Part shown: piece by piece, positions 15,910 through 23,095 of the stretch | Layout: each line of letters opens with the position of its first letter | How positions within the stretch are numbered: position 1 is the stretch's first letter | Assembly (NCBI GenBank): GCA_002730795.1 | Contig: PCAX01000020.1 | Coordinates: 3,051-26,145, forward strand | Direction: 5' to 3' | Source: Chloroflexota bacterium | Lineage (GTDB): Bacteria; Chloroflexota; Dehalococcoidia; Lucifugimonadales; Lucifugimonadaceae | Length of the DNA stretch: 23,095 nt | Notes under the pieces: generated by a model | What the model saw: the letters and a program-made list of their open reading frames with translations, nothing else | Told to the model about the DNA's origin: nothing | Database searches by the model: none | Position numbers and translations under genes: made by a program

Positions 15910-17907
15910 TCAAGTTTCAATGAACTTCATGAGCCTACCAGCAGCTCCCAAAGTCACATCTTCGGCAAGGTAAACTATTTTAGGTGATGGCATTCCATTG
16001 ATCCTAATAGATGGATCTCCAAAGTTGGGTTTGTTCTCAAAAATGACTCGTCCCTTTCTAAAAACAAAAACACCCCCACTAAAGGGTAATTTAACAATTT
16101 CGTTAGCGGGAATTACGCCAGGACTAATAATAGATTTGATAAAAGGCCTTTTCATAGTAGAAAAATCCACCAAAACATTGCCCCTATCATCAGTCAACTT
16201 GCCATAGGGTTTTTCCTTGGTAATAAAAAAGATTACAAGTAATAAACTTAGTAAAATAATTACGGATAGTAGGATAATCAGCCAAATTCTCATACCTAAC
16301 CAAACAAATGGCGGATCTATAATCGTAATATTGACGGTACTTCCCAATTCATTATGGAAATACTCGCGACCCATATATGAACCCGCTATACCCACATCAA
16401 CCGAATATTCACCACTTTCATTAAACTTTCCAACTATATTAAATTGCCAAACCTCACCCAATGTGCTTCCGTCAACGGGGTCAACGTCAACTATAGCGAC
16501 CGCATTATCGTTATATACGAGGACGGATAAGTCGTTGGCAGACGAATAGAACGGAAAATCTGCCTTTGTTGTTTGAACAACACCTAGGATCTGCTCTTCC
16601 CCTTTATTTGCATCGATGGACCTAAGTTCCGAAATCGATATTTTGGGGAAATGTTCAGTTTTGAAAGTTCCTTCGCCAGTAATTGTTGAAGAAAAACCAG
16701 GCCAAGTCATCCGTAGATTTACATCATTTACACCTTGGGATTTATCAGTTTGTAATTTAACTGTGTATATCCCGTCAGATGCCTTTTTGTCGCCGTTATA
16801 ACCATTATCAAAAAGTTCATAAATGGCTATTTTTCCTCCTGGATCTAACACAGATGCTTCTAGCTTTGCTTCATTAAACACAGTCGGTAATTCATTTTTT
16901 TGAGTACTCACCTCTAAAATTATGTCTTCATTTACGGGATACGTTTTATCAGTTAGCACTTTAAGTTGAACACTATTTGACATAGAAGTAGCTACAACAA
17001 AATGGGATTTATCTCCACTTCCACGTATTATCCATTGTCCGGATTTGGGATTATTGACTGTATAAATATTTAGGGTAGGAGTTTCAAAAAATGAGACATT
17101 CGACATTGATTCAGATATCAATGTTCCACTTGGAGAAAAAAGTTCGGATACAATTTCAGGTCGTTTGACGAATAAAACATCCATCTTTTCTGTAAATGGA
17201 GAAACATCAATAGACTGTATGGAAGGGTTATCGGCATTTAAATTTGTATTAACTTTTTGGGATAATTCGGTACCCGTTACCGAACTAACAAAGGATATTA
17301 AACTCGTGGGATCACCTAAATCATAATAAGTTCCTCCAGTGGTTTCTGCTATTCCTCCAAATGTATCCCGAATTTCAGGGTGGGATGAAGGTAACATTAA
17401 AACATCAACGATCCAACCTTCACTGGCAAACAACCCAGAAACATCTAAGAATCTTTGTCGGCTATTTGCTGATTCACCTAATATCCTTCCCGTAGTAATC
17501 AAATAAATCCTCGAGCCACTTTTTGAATCTCTTGTACTTAAATGAGAGTATATGTCACTTATTATGCCCAATTGATCTGAAGTGTCATCATGTTCATTAA
17601 TCCTTGAAATAAACTGGATTGCTTCATTTATTTGATTGTTAACATCGGAATGATGTTCTACTTCGGAAATGTTGCGAGTATGTTCTCTGTAAGTTGCTAT
17701 TCCAGTGATATTTTCGTCGGTTTCTCCCACTAAATGGGCTATAGATTTAAGAAAATTAAAATCATTATCATCTCTTGCCGCACCTGCATCCAAGACGAGA
17801 AAACTTGTTGAATTTTCATCAGTCGGGTTAGCGGCACTTGCTGGTAAAACTGCTCCAGCAAAAACAATAAATATAGTGACCGCCGCCACTAATGATGGAT
17901 AACGCAT
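15910..17907 (-). CDS. Membrane-anchored von Willebrand A-like protein with degenerate metal site
   Basis: 665 residues. There is a signal peptide (1 to about 25, ending VLPASA). A von Willebrand A-like domain spans about 34-215: strand FLVLDAGAA, strand RIYLITTG and the closing GGTYYDLGDPTSLISFV. The metal motif DxSxS is replaced by D40-A-G-A-A, and the usual TDG is TTG, so metal-dependent adhesion through this site looks lost. A beta-sandwich region follows, with a DNGYNGDKKASDGIY motif at 367-381 that is typical of bacterial extracellular Ig-like repeats. One transmembrane helix (about 538-562) precedes a basic, beta-rich C-terminal domain of about 100 residues of unknown family, predicted cytoplasmic. 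The start ATG has GGGG upstream. The function is unknown; a surface sensor or binding protein is plausible. Confidence 0.85.
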   Translation of the reverse strand: MRYPSLVAAVTIFIVFAGAVLPASAANPTDENSTSFLVLDAGAARDDNDFNFLKSIAHLVGETDENITGIATYREHTRNISEVEHHSDVNNQINEAIQFISRINEHDDTSDQLGIISDIYSHLSTRDSKSGSRIYLITTGRILGESANSRQRFLDVSGLFASEGWIVDVLMLPSSHPEIRDTFGGIAETTGGTYYDLGDPTSLISFVSSVTGTELSQKVNTNLNADNPSIQSIDVSPFTEKMDVLFVKRPEIVSELFSPSGTLISESMSNVSFFETPTLNIYTVNNPKSGQWIIRGSGDKSHFVVATSMSNSVQLKVLTDKTYPVNEDIILEVSTQKNELPTVFNEAKLEASVLDPGGKIAIYELFDNGYNGDKKASDGIYTVKLQTDKSQGVNDVNLRMTWPGFSSTITGEGTFKTEHFPKISISELRSIDANKGEEQILGVVQTTKADFPFYSSANDLSVLVYNDNAVAIVDVDPVDGSTLGEVWQFNIVGKFNESGEYSVDVGIAGSYMGREYFHNELGSTVNITIIDPPFVWLGMRIWLIILLSVIILLSLLLVIFFITKEKPYGKLTDDRGNVLVDFSTMKRPFIKSIISPGVIPANEIVKLPFSGGVFVFRKGRVIFENKPNFGDPSIRINGMPSPKIVYLAEDVTLGAAGRLMKFIET

Positions 17908-17918
17908 TTGTACCCCGA

Positions 17919-17929
17919 GTGATCATCAC
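17919..17929. promoter_or_regulatory. Short perfect palindrome upstream of the von Willebrand A-like gene
   Basis: GTGAT-C-ATCAC lies 12 bases before the ATG of the minus-strand gene, just upstream of its GGGG ribosome-site candidate. It could be an operator or part of a leader hairpin, or chance. Confidence 0.2.
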
Positions 17930-18058
17930 TTTCTATCGTAGGACCGATTACATAATAAAAGCCTTTTTAAGGTTAGAAAAAAATGATACCGTATTAAACC
18001 ACTAGAAGGCACTTTGAATTTTTTACAAGTTTTAACAAACATTTTTAGAGAAAAGCCA

Positions 18059-18087
18059 TTGACCTAATATGTATCCGTCCCTACACT
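18059..18087 (+). promoter_or_regulatory. Candidate promoter for the enolase-superfamily operon
   Basis: TTGACC (18059-18064) and TACACT (18082-18087) are separated by 17 bases, the best promoter-like pair in this 248-base divergent spacer. The start would lie near 18094, giving a leader of about 60 bases before the ATG at 18156. Confidence 0.4.
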
Positions 18088-18155
18088 CTCATTATGAATT
18101 TAGACAATTCTACCAAAATCATGTAGCCACAAAATTATATTAAATTAAGAAAAAA

Positions 18156-19400
18156 ATGAAAGTTACAGGCGTACGAACTAGCGTTTACGAGTATTGGATG
18201 TCACGGAAGATGGGAGATGCCAATTCACCATCGGGGCGGGACTTATCAAGTAATTGCGTCGTAGAAATAACCACCGACCAAGGTATTACTGGGATAGCAA
18301 TAGGTGGAGGAGGTGCGCTACCCCAAATACAGTCCTTAGTAGAGGGAATAATTACAGGTGAGGACCCACGTCAGGTCACTGGGCTTTGGCAAAGGATGCG
18401 TGATAGAGCATTTAAAGGAGGTCAATCTGGGATCATTAGTGACGCTATTTCTGTTATTGATGTAGCTCTATGGGATATTAAAGCTAAATACAACGAAGAG
18501 CCATTGTGGAAAACATTAGGTGGTTCAAATCCTTATGTGAATGCTTACGCCAGCGGTATGGATATGCCCACTTCTAATGAAAACCTACGGGAGTGGTATG
18601 CAACTATGGCAAATGATTGGGGTTTTAAAGCAGGAAAACTTAAAGTTGGCATAGACCAATCTCAAGACTTAGAACGAATAGGGTTAATGAAATCGGGACT
18701 CGAAAAATCGACAAAATCGCCACAGCTATATATAGATGCCAACGAATATTGGTCGCCTAAGCAAGCCATTAGAAAAGTAAAAGAAATGGAAGAAATGTAC
18801 GATATTGCATGGATCGAGGAACCATGTCGTCGATGGGATTACTTAGGATTAAAACGTATATCAGACACGGTACGGGCTCCAGTATGCGCAGGCGAAAACC
18901 TTGACACCCTTGGGGAATTTCTACCTTATTTTGATAACCGGTCCGCCGACATAATACAAGTAAGTTGGGGAATGAGTGGAATAACGTCCGCCCTTCAAAT
19001 AGCGGATGCTGCATATGCGATGGAGTTACCAATCACTCTTGGAGGGTCTACGGGTAATATGAACGCCCAACTTGCTCCATGTATGCCAAATTTCTTAACT
19101 CTTGAGGTACAAGTACCTAAAGCGGAAGACAATGTGATTATTACTGACATAAAAATAAAGGACGGAAAGGCATTATTGGGAAATGCTCCTGGAAACGGTA
19201 TTTCTATTGATTTCCCGTCATTGAGGAAATCAATAAAATCTGGAACGATTTCCTATACAGCAGGACCAAGCCCTTTTGGCAGGAGACCCGGTGCCGGACT
19301 CTGGGAGTATTTACAAACAGAGGAAGAAAAAGCTGCTGCAAAAGCTCCGCTAAAATCAGAAGTATACATACCTCCATATGGAGCCAAGAGTGACAACTAA
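18156..19400 (+). CDS. Enolase-superfamily enzyme (mandelate racemase/muconate lactonizing-like), paralog 1
   Basis: 414-residue enzyme: N-terminal capping domain (about 1-125), then a modified TIM barrel. Metal ligands D194 (YIDANEYW), E221 (WIEEP) and E247 (AGEN) are intact. K161 and K163 in GKLKVG form the KxK catalytic pair. At the place of the mandelate racemase histidine the sequence reads PITLGGSTGNMN, with no His. A strongly conserved EEPCRRWDY and a C-terminal FGRRPGAGLW are shared with the next gene. A tail rich in Lys, Ala and Glu follows. The expected chemistry is proton abstraction next to a carboxylate, leading to racemisation, dehydration or cycloisomerisation; the substrate is unknown. 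No good ribosome site is visible. It is the first gene of a four-gene set. Confidence 0.9.
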   Translation: MKVTGVRTSVYEYWMSRKMGDANSPSGRDLSSNCVVEITTDQGITGIAIGGGGALPQIQSLVEGIITGEDPRQVTGLWQRMRDRAFKGGQSGIISDAISVIDVALWDIKAKYNEEPLWKTLGGSNPYVNAYASGMDMPTSNENLREWYATMANDWGFKAGKLKVGIDQSQDLERIGLMKSGLEKSTKSPQLYIDANEYWSPKQAIRKVKEMEEMYDIAWIEEPCRRWDYLGLKRISDTVRAPVCAGENLDTLGEFLPYFDNRSADIIQVSWGMSGITSALQIADAAYAMELPITLGGSTGNMNAQLAPCMPNFLTLEVQVPKAEDNVIITDIKIKDGKALLGNAPGNGISIDFPSLRKSIKSGTISYTAGPSPFGRRPGAGLWEYLQTEEEKAAAKAPLKSEVYIPPYGAKSDN

Positions 19401-19426
19401 CTGAAACTAAAATAGAAACAAATACG

Positions 19427-20596
19427 ATGAAAATTACTGGATACAGATTAGAAAAATATATTGTCAAAATGGACAGACCTATAGGGGACGCCAATTACCC
19501 CTCTGGTGATAGCTTAAGCAGTTTCGGACTTTTATTTTTGGAAACAGACGAAGGAATCACCGGTATAGCTCCTGGTGGAAATGACAAAGTCGCCAGCTTG
19601 TTCGAAGCTATTGAAGGAGAAGATCCAAGAGGCGTCATAGGACTTTGGAAAAAAATGGTGGATTACGTATTTAAATCAGGTAATGAAGGAGACAATACGG
19701 GAGCCATAGCAGCTATAGACATTGCTCTATGGGATATCAAAGCCAAGTTAAATGAAGAACCACTTTGGCAAACCCTGGGAGCACTAGAAGGCAAAACCAA
19801 AGCGTACGCTTCAGATATAGGATACTGCCTAAGTGATACAGAATTACACAATTTCTATTCCAAAATGGCTTCAAAAGGAATTGACGCTGGAAAGCTCAAA
19901 ATAGGTCTATCCATGGAAGATGATTTACGGCGAATAAAAGTCATGAAAGATGCCCTGAGCACTGTCAGAGAACGGCCATTTCTAATGCTTGACGTAAATG
20001 AATACTGGTCTCCAAAGCAAACGGTCCGATACTTGAGTGAAATAGAAAAGCAGTTTGATATATTTTGGATAGAGGAACCGGGACGTAGGTGGGACTACCA
20101 GGGTCTAAATCTTGTTTCTAAATCAGTCAAAGCTGCAGTAGCTACAGGGGAAAACACAAATGGCATTGCGGATATAACAACTTTAATTGCCAATCAGGCC
20201 GTAGATATGCTAAACGTAAGTTCAGGTCATTCAGGAATAACAGGCTGCCGACAGTCGGCAAATATTGCTAACGCTTATGAAATTCCAGTAACCATGATGA
20301 ACTGTCAAGCTAATTTCATGGCACATTTAGCGGCCGCTCTCCCGAATCATTCTATGATGGAAGTTGTTGATCCAGGCAGAGAACAAGCGTTCAGTTCCTG
20401 GGATAATGAAATTGAAGACGGGTTTATTGTGATGGGAAATTCTCCAGGTTTGGGCATAAAAGTAAACGACAACAAGTTACAATCTTTGAAAAACAATAAG
20501 TTTGGTAGAGAACCAATTACGCCATTTCCAAGAAGAAAAGGAGCTGGTTTGTATATAGAGGAAATAGGTCCTAAAGAAGTTAAATGGAAAAAATAA
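19427..20596 (+). CDS. Enolase-superfamily enzyme, paralog 2 (sister of paralog 1)
   Basis: 389 residues, aligning by eye with paralog 1 over its whole length: shared RxIGDANYPSG near the N-terminus, GKLKIG with K156 and K158, DVNEYWSPKQ with D189, IEEPGRRWDY with E216, and TGEN with E242. The position of the mandelate racemase histidine reads VTMMNCQANFM, again without His. The C-terminus keeps PRRKGAGLY. It follows paralog 1 by 26 bases with no clear ribosome site. Retention of two diverged copies side by side suggests different substrates or a heteromer; both are inference. Confidence 0.9.
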   Translation: MKITGYRLEKYIVKMDRPIGDANYPSGDSLSSFGLLFLETDEGITGIAPGGNDKVASLFEAIEGEDPRGVIGLWKKMVDYVFKSGNEGDNTGAIAAIDIALWDIKAKLNEEPLWQTLGALEGKTKAYASDIGYCLSDTELHNFYSKMASKGIDAGKLKIGLSMEDDLRRIKVMKDALSTVRERPFLMLDVNEYWSPKQTVRYLSEIEKQFDIFWIEEPGRRWDYQGLNLVSKSVKAAVATGENTNGIADITTLIANQAVDMLNVSSGHSGITGCRQSANIANAYEIPVTMMNCQANFMAHLAAALPNHSMMEVVDPGREQAFSSWDNEIEDGFIVMGNSPGLGIKVNDNKLQSLKNNKFGREPITPFPRRKGAGLYIEEIGPKEVKWKK

Positions 20597-20605
20597 GGAA
20601 AATAA

Positions 20606-21775
20606 ATGAAGATTACATCCGTAAAAAGTTATTCCGTCGCAGATAGATCTGAAAATGGCAGGAGCTATTTTATAGTCCGCGTCGACACTGACGCCGGTCA
20701 TTATGGATTAGGTGAAGTAGGTATAAAAAATTGGGGTAGAGCAATCTCTGAGGCTGTAGACCATTTATCAGAACTTCTCTTGGGAGCCGATCCATGGGAA
20801 ACAGAGCGATTGTGGCAAGAAATGTTTAGGTCTGGATTTTTCCCTGCTGATAAAGTTTATTGCTCTGCAATATCGGCAATTGACATAGCGTTGTGGGACA
20901 TAAAAGGTAAATCCGTAGACTTGCCGGTTTACAAATTATTGGGTGGTCCCGTCCGAAAAAAAGTAATTTGTTACCCCCACACCCAGGGTAGAACCATAGA
21001 AGAGCTAGTTTCCAATTGTAAACGCGTCGTTGATAACGGTTGGAAATTCGTCAGATGGGGACAGCCTGAAACGGGTGGCCTTTTTGAATCCGAAGGGGTA
21101 TCCATTCTTGAGCCGACGAAATCTATGAGAATCGCTGTTGAACAAATGGCAGCGGTAAGAAACGCTGTCGGTCCAGATATTCAAATATGTTTGGATGTAC
21201 ATACTAGACTTGATACAGCCCATGTCGTACAAATGTGTAAAGACTTAGAAGAGTTTAAACCATTTTTTATAGAAGATCCCATAAGATCTGAAAATACGGG
21301 TAGTTACAAAAATTTAAGACGACAAGTTAATTTACCCCTAGCGGTTGGAGAACAATGGGCTTCCAAATGGTCTTTCAGGGAAGTTATAGAAGAAGATTTG
21401 ATAGATTACGCAAGAATAGATCTTTGCATAGTTGGTGGGATCACAGAAGCCATTAAAATTACACACTGGGCAGAAACTCATTATATAGACATAGTTCCTC
21501 ATAATCCTCTGGGACCCGTTTCCGCAGCAGCCTGCGTTTCGTTATGTATGGCTTCGAGTAATGTAGGAGTACAAGAGATGCCAACTCAGCCCGGAACATT
21601 CTCAACAAATCTTTTTCCCAATCAAATACAATGGGAAGATGGTTTTTCTTGGTGTCCAGATGTACCGGGGCTTGGAGTCGATATCAATATGGATGAAGTA
21701 GAAAAATCGTATATAGACCCACGATCTTGGCCACCAAGGCTGCGTAGGGAAGATGGTGCTATAACAAATTGGTAA
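20606..21775 (+). CDS. Enolase-superfamily sugar-acid dehydratase-like enzyme, paralog 3
   Basis: 389 residues of a different subgroup, like D-galactonate or D-mannonate dehydratases. Metal ligands: D197, E223 (FIEDP) and E249 (VGEQW). H199 in DVHTR gives the D-x-H pair of acid-sugar dehydratases. D272 and H299 (IVPHNPLGP) provide the His-Asp pair on the barrel end, and E324 (VQEMP) corresponds to the last-strand acid. The usual KxK stretch reads KFVRWG. The expected reaction is dehydration of an aldonic acid; the exact substrate cannot be read. It starts 9 bases after paralog 2, with AAGG seven bases before the ATG. Confidence 0.9.
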   Translation: MKITSVKSYSVADRSENGRSYFIVRVDTDAGHYGLGEVGIKNWGRAISEAVDHLSELLLGADPWETERLWQEMFRSGFFPADKVYCSAISAIDIALWDIKGKSVDLPVYKLLGGPVRKKVICYPHTQGRTIEELVSNCKRVVDNGWKFVRWGQPETGGLFESEGVSILEPTKSMRIAVEQMAAVRNAVGPDIQICLDVHTRLDTAHVVQMCKDLEEFKPFFIEDPIRSENTGSYKNLRRQVNLPLAVGEQWASKWSFREVIEEDLIDYARIDLCIVGGITEAIKITHWAETHYIDIVPHNPLGPVSAAACVSLCMASSNVGVQEMPTQPGTFSTNLFPNQIQWEDGFSWCPDVPGLGVDINMDEVEKSYIDPRSWPPRLRREDGAITNW

Positions 21776-21792
21776 AGTAAAAGGAGAATTTT

Positions 21793-22038
21793 ATGCCATT
21801 CCTAAGACTACCCTCTTTATATGGATTCGTAGCAGTATTGATTTTCGTAATCATGACTTATAAATCCGTTCAAGATTCGAATACCACAGAAGCAGCGTTA
21901 TGGGCGATAACCGCGGTTGCGTATTTCCTGCGCAATATACCGAAGTTCTTCATATTTGGGTTTATTAATGTCTTTGCTTTTTTACTATTGGTTGTCGGAA
22001 CAGTCGGATTGATTCTGGTATATACAGATATAATTTAA
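21793..22038 (+). CDS. Small membrane protein of unknown function
   Basis: 81 residues, mostly hydrophobic. There are segments at about 8-23 and 52-77, with a weaker one at 33-46, so two or three membrane passes. I do not recognise the family. It has a strong AAGGAG ribosome site six bases before the ATG and follows paralog 3 by 17 bases, so it is probably the last gene of the enolase operon. A role in uptake or in anchoring is possible, but only position supports it. It converges with the dehydrogenase gene with 13 bases between. Confidence 0.75.
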   Translation: MPFLRLPSLYGFVAVLIFVIMTYKSVQDSNTTEAALWAITAVAYFLRNIPKFFIFGFINVFAFLLLVVGTVGLILVYTDII

Positions 22039-22051
22039 ACAAGTTATTTGT

Positions 22052-22819
22052 TTAGTCGATTGAGGCTCCACCATCAATCACTAAGTGCGCACCAGTCATA
22101 AATGAAGAGTCACTAGAAGCCAAAAATAGCGCCCCTGCAGCAATTTCTTCGGGACGACCCATCCTTTTCATTAGTGCATCTTGGGCAAATTCTTTATACG
22201 CTTCATCAGGATTAAGACCAAGTGATTTTATGTGCCGGTCGGTAGCCCGGGTGCGTACCGAACCAGGACATATGGCGTTAACCCTAATGTTGTCTTTCGC
22301 AAGATCCATAGCGAGGCATCTTGTTAATTGGGCCACGGCACCTTTTGACGAGTTGTAAGGTATAAAGTCAGGTTGAGCAATAAACGATGAAATTGAGGCA
22401 ATATTAACAACCACTCCTCCCCCATTTTGCCTAAAACCAGGAAGAACTTCTTTCACACAATTAGCATATCCTATGACATTTACTCCGAAAACTTTATACC
22501 AATCTTCCTTGGTTATTGATTCTATTGATCCAAACACAAAAGCCGCTGCATTATTGACTAAAATACTTGCATCACCAAAAGTGTGTTTAGAGAATGTAAT
22601 AAGTTCCTGTACTGAACCCAACTCAGAAGTATCTACTTGTTTGAAAACAGCACTTCCTCCATCGGAATTTATTTGTTTTACCGTATCTAATCCCGCATTT
22701 TCTTCAACATCGGCAACAATTACATTTGCCCCTTCTCTACCAAATAACAAAGCAATTGCTTTTCCAATCCCATTACCGGACCCCGTTATTACTGCATTTT
22801 GTGATTCCAATCTTCCCAT
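22052..22819 (-). CDS. Short-chain dehydrogenase/reductase (SDR)
   Basis: NAD(P)-dependent oxidoreductase, 255 residues from the chosen start. Cofactor motif TGSGNGIG (12-19), D37 after the second strand (favouring NAD), NNAA (89-92), catalytic S142, Y155 and K159 (YNSSK), and PG at 185-186: a classical SDR close to FabG or sugar/alcohol dehydrogenases. The open frame extends 17 codons further upstream, but the ATG at 22819 (MGRLES) has GGAG six bases upstream and fits the family's usual N-terminus. The substrate is unknown. It lies next to the enolase genes and may oxidise or reduce their products. Confidence 0.92.
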   Translation of the reverse strand: MGRLESQNAVITGSGNGIGKAIALLFGREGANVIVADVEENAGLDTVKQINSDGGSAVFKQVDTSELGSVQELITFSKHTFGDASILVNNAAAFVFGSIESITKEDWYKVFGVNVIGYANCVKEVLPGFRQNGGGVVVNIASISSFIAQPDFIPYNSSKGAVAQLTRCLAMDLAKDNIRVNAICPGSVRTRATDRHIKSLGLNPDEAYKEFAQDALMKRMGRPEEIAAGALFLASSDSSFMTGAHLVIDGGASID

Positions 22820-22898
22820 TTTAAACTCCAACATAATACAAGTGAAATAATTAGACAAAAACATTATCATCTATTTGAATATCCTGCGCAAGAGTTAT

Positions 22899-23095
22899 AT
22901 GTTTAACATTCCTAAAACACTTTATCAATGGAAATCTATAATGATAAATCCAGGGTTTAAAAGAAAAAAAGAAAATACACATCATTCTTTACCACCGGGC
23001 CAATACGTCGAAGAAGGATTCCCAATTCTAACCGCAGGTCCGACACCTCATATAAAACTTGATGAATGGGCTTTTGAAATTAAGCAAGATAACTC
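22899..23095 (+). CDS. Sulfite-oxidase-like molybdopterin oxidoreductase (partial, N-terminus only)
   Basis: An open plus-strand frame begins with ATG at 22899 and runs off the window after about 65 codons. The stretch LPPGQYVEEGFPILTAGP, followed by a conserved TPHIKLDEW, matches the N-terminus of cytoplasmic sulfite-oxidase-like molybdoproteins (COG2041 type). No signal peptide is seen. The substrate is unknown, and the molybdenum-binding cysteine lies beyond the edge. A second ATG at 22941 (MINPGFKRKK) is an alternative start; neither has a strong ribosome site. It is divergent from the SDR, with a 79-base spacer. Confidence 0.8.
   Translation, partial: MFNIPKTLYQWKSIMINPGFKRKKENTHHSLPPGQYVEEGFPILTAGPTPHIKLDEWAFEIKQDN

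Noticed and set aside
22820..22870. 17-codon N-terminal extension of the SDR
   Set aside because: The internal ATG at 22819 has a good GGAG site and matches the normal SDR N-terminus; the extension has no ribosome site and would run into the divergent promoter spacer.
22820..22898. TATTAT at 22833-22838 (minus strand) as the SDR -10 box
   Set aside because: The implied transcription start would remove the SDR's own ribosome site, and no -35 box is spaced correctly.

Overview
This window is AT-rich bacterial DNA, tightly packed with short spacers and many overlapping stop/start codons. The gene content suggests a marine Chloroflexota, possibly a SAR202-type Dehalococcoidia. The main reason is the tandem enolase-superfamily (COG4948) paralogs, an expansion known from that lineage. 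A complex I operon without nuoEFG, a two-subunit branched-chain 2-oxo acid dehydrogenase and a small Rdx protein fit this but do not prove it. The taxonomic call is inference.

Layout. (1) Positions 1-7425, minus strand: a complex I operon nuoA-B-C-D-H-I-J-K-(small DUF2007-like gene)-L, with nuoL cut by the window edge. (2) 7557-9053, minus: a zinc alcohol dehydrogenase and a SelW-like Rdx protein, divergent from a GNAT acetyltransferase (9179-9784, plus). (3) 9798-15027, minus: an operon-like series encoding branched-chain 2-oxo acid dehydrogenase E1-alpha, E1-beta and E2, then octanoyltransferase LipB, then threonine synthase. (4) 15159-17907: a cyclophilin lipoprotein (plus) converging with a large membrane-anchored von Willebrand A-like protein whose metal site is degenerate (minus). 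(5) 18156-22038, plus: a probable operon of three enolase-superfamily enzymes and a small membrane protein. (6) 22052-23095: a short-chain dehydrogenase (minus) divergent from the start of a sulfite-oxidase-like molybdoenzyme (plus), cut by the edge.

How the genes may work together. The dehydrogenases, the keto-acid dehydrogenase and the enolase-superfamily enzymes suggest oxidation of organic acids feeding a quinone-reducing complex I. LipB would supply the lipoyl group that E2 needs. The least explained part is the enolase cassette. Two of its members are sister enzymes that keep the metal ligands and a KxK pair but show no histidine where mandelate racemase has its catalytic His. The third has the D-x-H and PHNPLGP motifs of sugar-acid dehydratases.

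I saw no tRNA, rRNA, CRISPR array, insertion sequence or integrase. No gene-free stretch exceeds about 250 bases.
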